Assembly: GCA_045531685.1 (NCBI GenBank)
Contig: JAZSEL010000173.1
Span: 1 to 9,916, forward strand
DNA: 9,916 nucleotides
Direction of reading: 5' to 3'
Source: RGIG8767 sp045531685
Lineage (GTDB): Bacteria > Bacillota > Clostridia > Lachnospirales > Lachnospiraceae
The position numbers and the translations under genes are program-made. Shown piece by piece: positions 5,918 to 9,916 of the stretch (its first letter is position 1; each line of letters begins with the position of its first letter). The notes beneath the pieces were generated by a model. That model was not told the DNA's origin. It did no database searches and saw nothing but the letters and a program-made list of their open reading frames with translations.

Positions 5918-7237
5918 TTATTTTACACAATTCTTTTTCAACCATTCCCTTAGTTGTCCGATTAAATATAACGAACCGGCAACATACAAATAGTCATCTA
6001 CTCCTCTATCGTCAAGCATTTCTCTAAGAGCTTCTTCCGGTGTTGCAAAGAAAGATACCTCTGCTTCACCTGCAAACAATACTTCCAGATCCTCCCTTGT
6101 AATACTTCTGTCACTCTGCATCGGGGCCGTATAGATTCTGTCAAATAATTGACAGTCCATAATCATAGCCGCCATCTTCTCATACTGTTTATCCTGTACA
6201 ACGGAAAATAATAAACTTCTCTCTCCTTTACAGGCATCCCATCCAACAGAAGTAAGAAATGCCTCTATTCCATCCTCATTATGCGCCCCGTCAAAAAAGA
6301 CCTTAGGAAGAACCTCTTCCATCCTGCCCGCCCACTGCATGGCAGCAATCCCTTTTTGTATCGGTTGCAACATATTCTTACCCAATACCTGTTCTGCAGC
6401 AGCAATGGCAAGTGCTGCATTTTCTGTCTGGTAAACGGCTTTCGAACTCACGGAAAACCTAACATAACCATAATAACGAGTATTATAGGAAAAATCAATA
6501 CGTTTGTCGTCAAAGAAATGTAAGTCAACCAATTCCTTCGACACGGAAATACAAGGATTCGACAAACTTTCTGCTTTCGCTTCAATCACTCTGTCTACTT
6601 CCTCTTTTCCTTTCCAATATACTACCGGTGTTCCCTCTTTGATAATACCGGCTTTCTCAGCCGCAATTTGCTCTAAGGTATTTCCAAGATACTCCATATG
6701 GTCATAGCCAACCTTGGTAATTACACAAAGAACCGGATGTCGGATGCTATTGGTCGCATCCAGTCTTCCGCCAAGACCGGTCTCCAATAAAAGATATTCT
6801 GTATCTCCCTTGGAAAAGCAAATCATACCAATAAAGAATAACAACTCAAAAAATGTAGGATGATATTCCTTTTTATGGGGATATTTCTCCCAATATCCAA
6901 ACAGCCCGTTCCGTACCTGTAAAAAAGCTTCCAAAAAAGCTTCCCTGGTAACCATTTCTCCATTGATACGAATCCGTTCCCGGATATCGCACAAATGGGG
7001 GGAGGTAAACATTCCTACCTGTTTACCTGCCTGCATAAAAACAGACTGCAAAAAAGCACTCACACTCCCCTTACCATTGGTTCCTGCAATGTGAATGATT
7101 TTTTTATCTTCTGCCGGTCTTCCTAAAAAATCAAAGAACTCTCCGGTAGCTTCCGGCTCATTTTTTTTGGTAAAGCGCGGTACCGAAAGACAATACGATA
7201 CCGCACTTTCATATGTGTTTACTTCTGATAAATTCAT
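5918..7237 (-). CDS. folC: Bifunctional folylpolyglutamate synthase / dihydrofolate synthase
   Basis: FolC is a cytosolic Mur-ligase-family enzyme that adds glutamate to dihydropteroate and/or to folates using ATP, keeping folate cofactors in the cell. At 439 aa it has the usual length. Motifs in order: the P-loop HIAGTNGKGSVSAF (49-62), TSPHLCDIRERIRING (78-93), LLLETGLGGRLDATN (149-163), the metal-site stretch GYDHMEYLGNTLEQIAAEKAGIIK (177-200) with the Lys usually carbamylated in Mur ligases, WAGRMEEV (302-309) and FDGAHNEDGI (315-324). The last motif is more often DGAHNP; Glu replaces Pro here. The ATG at 7237 has GGAG seven bases upstream. It follows valS by 77 bases with no strong terminator; valS-folC is a common Firmicute pairing. 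Whether it has both activities cannot be read from sequence alone. Confidence 0.96.
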   Translation of the reverse strand: MNLSEVNTYESAVSYCLSVPRFTKKNEPEATGEFFDFLGRPAEDKKIIHIAGTNGKGSVSAFLQSVFMQAGKQVGMFTSPHLCDIRERIRINGEMVTREAFLEAFLQVRNGLFGYWEKYPHKKEYHPTFFELLFFIGMICFSKGDTEYLLLETGLGGRLDATNSIRHPVLCVITKVGYDHMEYLGNTLEQIAAEKAGIIKEGTPVVYWKGKEEVDRVIEAKAESLSNPCISVSKELVDLHFFDDKRIDFSYNTRYYGYVRFSVSSKAVYQTENAALAIAAAEQVLGKNMLQPIQKGIAAMQWAGRMEEVLPKVFFDGAHNEDGIEAFLTSVGWDACKGERSLLFSVVQDKQYEKMAAMIMDCQLFDRIYTAPMQSDRSITREDLEVLFAGEAEVSFFATPEEALREMLDDRGVDDYLYVAGSLYLIGQLREWLKKNCVK

Positions 7238-7314
7238 TGTTTTGCTCCAAAGCGGCCTGCCCGGATGACAAAACCGTCTTACTGCTTCTTAACCTGTTTC
7301 AAACAGTACCTGCA

Positions 7315-9915
7315 CTATTTTTTAAGCTGTGCTAAACGAGCCTGTACTTCTTCTAACATCTGACGATATTTTTCTAATTTTGCACGTTCTTCATCAATCT
7401 TAGCCTGTGGTGCTTTGGAAATGAATCTTTCGTTAGAAAGCATTCCGTCCGCACGCTTGATTTCGCCCTGTAAACGGCCTTCTTCTTTTTCAAGACGGGC
7501 AATTTCTGCTGACAAATCTACCAAATCAGAGAATGGCATGTAAACGGTTGCATTTGGAATCACTACGGATACCGCATCATCAGCAATACCGTCCTTATCT
7601 GCCTGAATCATAACTTCTGATGCATATGCCAAAGATGCAAAGAACAACTTACCTTCTTCGAAAGTCTTACGGATATCATCCTTATCGCTTACTACATAAA
7701 CCAATGCTTTTCTGCTTGGTGCTACGTTCATGTTTGCACGGGCATTACGGATACCGCGAACTGCTTCTTTGATAGTTTCGATATCACTTTCTTCTTTTGC
7801 AAATGCTCTGTCTTCTGTGTATTCCGGCCACTTAGAAATCATAATAGATTCTTCTTCAGACTGAAGTGTACAGAAGATTTCTTCTGTTACGAATGGCATA
7901 TATGGATGTAATAACTTAAGTGCATCGATAAGTACTGTCTTTAATGTGTAAAGAGCAGCATTCTGGCTCTTAGCATCATCACTGTTATACAGACGAGGCT
8001 TAACCATTTCGATGTACCAGTCACAGAATTCATCCCAGATAAAGTCATATACCTTCTGAACGGCAATACCAAGTTCGAAGTTATCCATATTATCTGTAAC
8101 TTCTTTTAGTAAGTTATTTAACTTAGATAAAATCCATTTATCAACAGGCTCAAGGTCTGCTGCCGCACAAGGAGTGATGGTCTTACCTTCCATATTCATC
8201 ATAATGAAACGGGAAGCATTCCATACCTTGTTAGCAAAGTTACGGCTGTTTTCTACTCTTTCATTATAGAAACGCATGTCGTTACCAGGTGCATTACCTG
8301 TAATAAGTGTTAAACGTAATGCATCCGCACCATACTGCTCAATAATTTCAAGTGGGTCGATACCATTACCTAAAGACTTAGACATCTTACGTCCCTGGGA
8401 GTCACGAACCAAGCTGTGGAATAATACATATTTAAATGGTTTTTCTTTCATCTGTTCAAATCCGGAGAAAATCATACGGATTACCCAGAAGAAGATGATA
8501 TCGTATCCTGTTACAAGCACATCTGTTGGATAGAAGTACTTTAAGTCCTCTGTCATTTCCGGCCAGCCAAGTGTAGAGAATGGCCATAATGCAGATGAGA
8601 ACCATGTATCCAGAGTATCCGGATCCTGTTCTAAATGAGTACATCCACACTTCGGACATTTTTCAGGTGCTTCTTTTGCAACTACAATTTCACCACATTC
8701 CTGGCAATAGTAAGCAGGAATTCTATGTCCCCACCACAACTGACGGCTGATACACCAGTCACGGATATTGTCCGTCCAGTTGAAGTATGTCTTTTCCATA
8801 CGTTCCGGAATCAACTTGATATCGCCTGATTTAACCGCTTCTACAGCCGGTTTAATCAGTTCATCCATTTTAACAAACCACTGTTTTTTGATTAATGGTT
8901 CGATGGTTGTCTTACATCTGTCGTGTGTACCAACATTGTGTGTATAGTCTTCAATTTTTACCAAAAGACCCATTTCATCTAATTCTTTTACGATGGCTGC
9001 GCGAGCTTCGTAACGGTCCATACCTTCAAATTTGCCACCATTTTTGTTAATGGTCGCATCATCGTTCATTACGTTGATTTCAGGAAGGTTATGTCTCTTA
9101 CCAACTTCAAAGTCGTTAGGGTCATGAGCAGGTGTAATCTTAACAACACCGGTACCAAATTCCATATCTACATAATCGTCTGCAACGATTGGAATCTCTC
9201 TGTTCATAATTGGAAGCATAACGGTCTTACCAATTAAATCTGCGTAACGCTCATCCTTTGGATTAACCGCAACTGCTGTATCACCAAGCATGGTTTCCGG
9301 ACGTGTTGTTGCAAAAATAAGGAAACGGTCCGTGCCAACGATTGGATATTTAATATGCCAGAAATGACCAGCCTGTTCCTGATATTCTACTTCTGCATCG
9401 GAAATGGATGTGTTACATACCGGACACCAGTTAATGATACGGCTTCCTTTGTAAATCCATCCTTTTTCATGCATCTTACAGAATACTTCTGTAACTGCTT
9501 TGTTACAGCCTTCATCCATTGTGAAACGTTCTCTGTCCCAATCACAGGAAGAACCTAATTTCTTTAACTGGCTGATGATACGTCCGCCGTATTCTCTCTT
9601 CCAATCCCATGCTCTTTCTAAGAAACCATCTCTTCCAAGGTCTTCCTTAGTAACGCCTTCTTCTTTCATCTTTTCAATAATCTTAACTTCTGTTGCAATG
9701 GAAGCGTGGTCCGTACCGGGCTGCCATAATGCATTGTAACCCTGCATTCTCTTATAACGGATGAGGATATCCTGCATGGTATTATCAAGGGCATGTCCCA
9801 TATGGAGCTGTCCTGTAATATTTGGAGGTGGAATTACAATTGTAAACGGAGTCTTGCTGTGGTCTACTTCTGCATGGAAGTACTTCTTATCCAACCAATT
9901 CTGATAAATCTTGTC
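7315..9915 (-). CDS. valS: Valine--tRNA ligase (N-terminus cut by window edge)
   Basis: ValRS is a class Ia synthetase that charges tRNA-Val with valine. The frame is open to the window edge (DKIYQNWLDKKYFHAEV at the start), giving 866 visible residues of an expected 880 or so; only the first few are missing. Signatures: PPPNITGQLHMGHAL with HMGH at 9804-9793, KMSKS at 8388-8374, the CP1 editing domain over visible residues about 187-350 (TTRPETMLGDTAVAV), GYDIIFFWVIRM, and two Cys pairs near residues 404-423 (CQEC and CPKC) that probably bind zinc; a further CPVC is at 164-167. The C-terminal coiled-coil arm (DLSAEIARLEKEEGRLQ to the end), which contacts the tRNA, is complete. It heads the unit with folC; any T-box leader would lie beyond the window. 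The TTG at 9894 is an internal Leu codon. Confidence 0.97.
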   Translation of the reverse strand, partial: DKIYQNWLDKKYFHAEVDHSKTPFTIVIPPPNITGQLHMGHALDNTMQDILIRYKRMQGYNALWQPGTDHASIATEVKIIEKMKEEGVTKEDLGRDGFLERAWDWKREYGGRIISQLKKLGSSCDWDRERFTMDEGCNKAVTEVFCKMHEKGWIYKGSRIINWCPVCNTSISDAEVEYQEQAGHFWHIKYPIVGTDRFLIFATTRPETMLGDTAVAVNPKDERYADLIGKTVMLPIMNREIPIVADDYVDMEFGTGVVKITPAHDPNDFEVGKRHNLPEINVMNDDATINKNGGKFEGMDRYEARAAIVKELDEMGLLVKIEDYTHNVGTHDRCKTTIEPLIKKQWFVKMDELIKPAVEAVKSGDIKLIPERMEKTYFNWTDNIRDWCISRQLWWGHRIPAYYCQECGEIVVAKEAPEKCPKCGCTHLEQDPDTLDTWFSSALWPFSTLGWPEMTEDLKYFYPTDVLVTGYDIIFFWVIRMIFSGFEQMKEKPFKYVLFHSLVRDSQGRKMSKSLGNGIDPLEIIEQYGADALRLTLITGNAPGNDMRFYNERVENSRNFANKVWNASRFIMMNMEGKTITPCAAADLEPVDKWILSKLNNLLKEVTDNMDNFELGIAVQKVYDFIWDEFCDWYIEMVKPRLYNSDDAKSQNAALYTLKTVLIDALKLLHPYMPFVTEEIFCTLQSEEESIMISKWPEYTEDRAFAKEESDIETIKEAVRGIRNARANMNVAPSRKALVYVVSDKDDIRKTFEEGKLFFASLAYASEVMIQADKDGIADDAVSVVIPNATVYMPFSDLVDLSAEIARLEKEEGRLQGEIKRADGMLSNERFISKAPQAKIDEERAKLEKYRQMLEEVQARLAQLKK

Positions 9916-9916
9916 T

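Noticed and set aside
7291..7307. CTGTTTGAAACAG palindrome between valS and folC as a terminator
   Set aside because: The stem is too short once a loop is allowed, and no U-tract follows on the minus strand.
9883..9894. TTG at 9894 as the start of valS
   Set aside because: The frame is open upstream to the window edge and encodes DKIYQNW, which continues the typical ValRS N-terminus; TTG is an internal Leu codon.
1..9916. A defence, mobile or otherwise accessory system
   Set aside because: All recognised genes are core housekeeping or sporulation genes in a familiar order, with even base composition and no repeats, transposase, integrase or phage-like gene.

Overview
The window looks like chromosomal DNA of an endospore-forming, AT-rich member of the Clostridia, most likely a Lachnospiraceae-type Firmicute. 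This is inferred from complete, easily recognised forespore genes (spoIIAA-spoIIAB-sigF and spoVAA-AB-AC), Firmicute-style strong Shine-Dalgarno sites, and U-tract terminators. No database search was possible. All genes except the first lie on the minus strand. No mobile element, CRISPR array, tRNA or rRNA is visible, and no gap between genes exceeds about 185 bases.

Right part (4125-9916, minus strand): a housekeeping unit reads leftwards as valS (valyl-tRNA synthetase, N-terminus cut by the window edge), folC (folylpolyglutamate/dihydrofolate synthase), a 66-aa protein of unknown function, and a 469-aa zinc-ribbon/TPR protein with one transmembrane segment. Gaps are 77, 79 and 32 bases with no clear terminator, so one transcript is plausible. 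It ends at a strong 14-bp hairpin with a U-tract at 4125-4166.

Middle (2437-4133, minus strand): the spoIIA operon follows, spoIIAA (anti-anti-sigma), spoIIAB (anti-sigma kinase) and sigF (first forespore sigma factor), with stop-start junctions of 0 and 2 bases. Its control region is squeezed into about 60 bases and holds a good Spo0A box that touches the U-tract of the upstream terminator, plus a weaker sigma-H-like promoter. A hairpin terminator closes the operon just after sigF.

Left part (500-2436, minus strand): spoVAA, spoVAB and spoVAC encode membrane proteins linked to dipicolinate uptake into the forespore. They are separated from sigF by the terminator and a 134-base stretch that may hold a forespore (sigma-G/F type) promoter. 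The usual spoVAD and spoVAE do not follow. Instead, a convergent inositol-monophosphatase-family gene (plus strand, 5' end outside the window) ends 15 bases from spoVAC, with a shared hairpin at the junction.

I see no evidence for a wholly new biological system. The points most worth a second look are the compact Spo0A/terminator junction, the cut-short spoVA cluster, the long N-terminal tail of SpoVAC, and the membrane zinc-ribbon/TPR protein with its small unknown neighbour.
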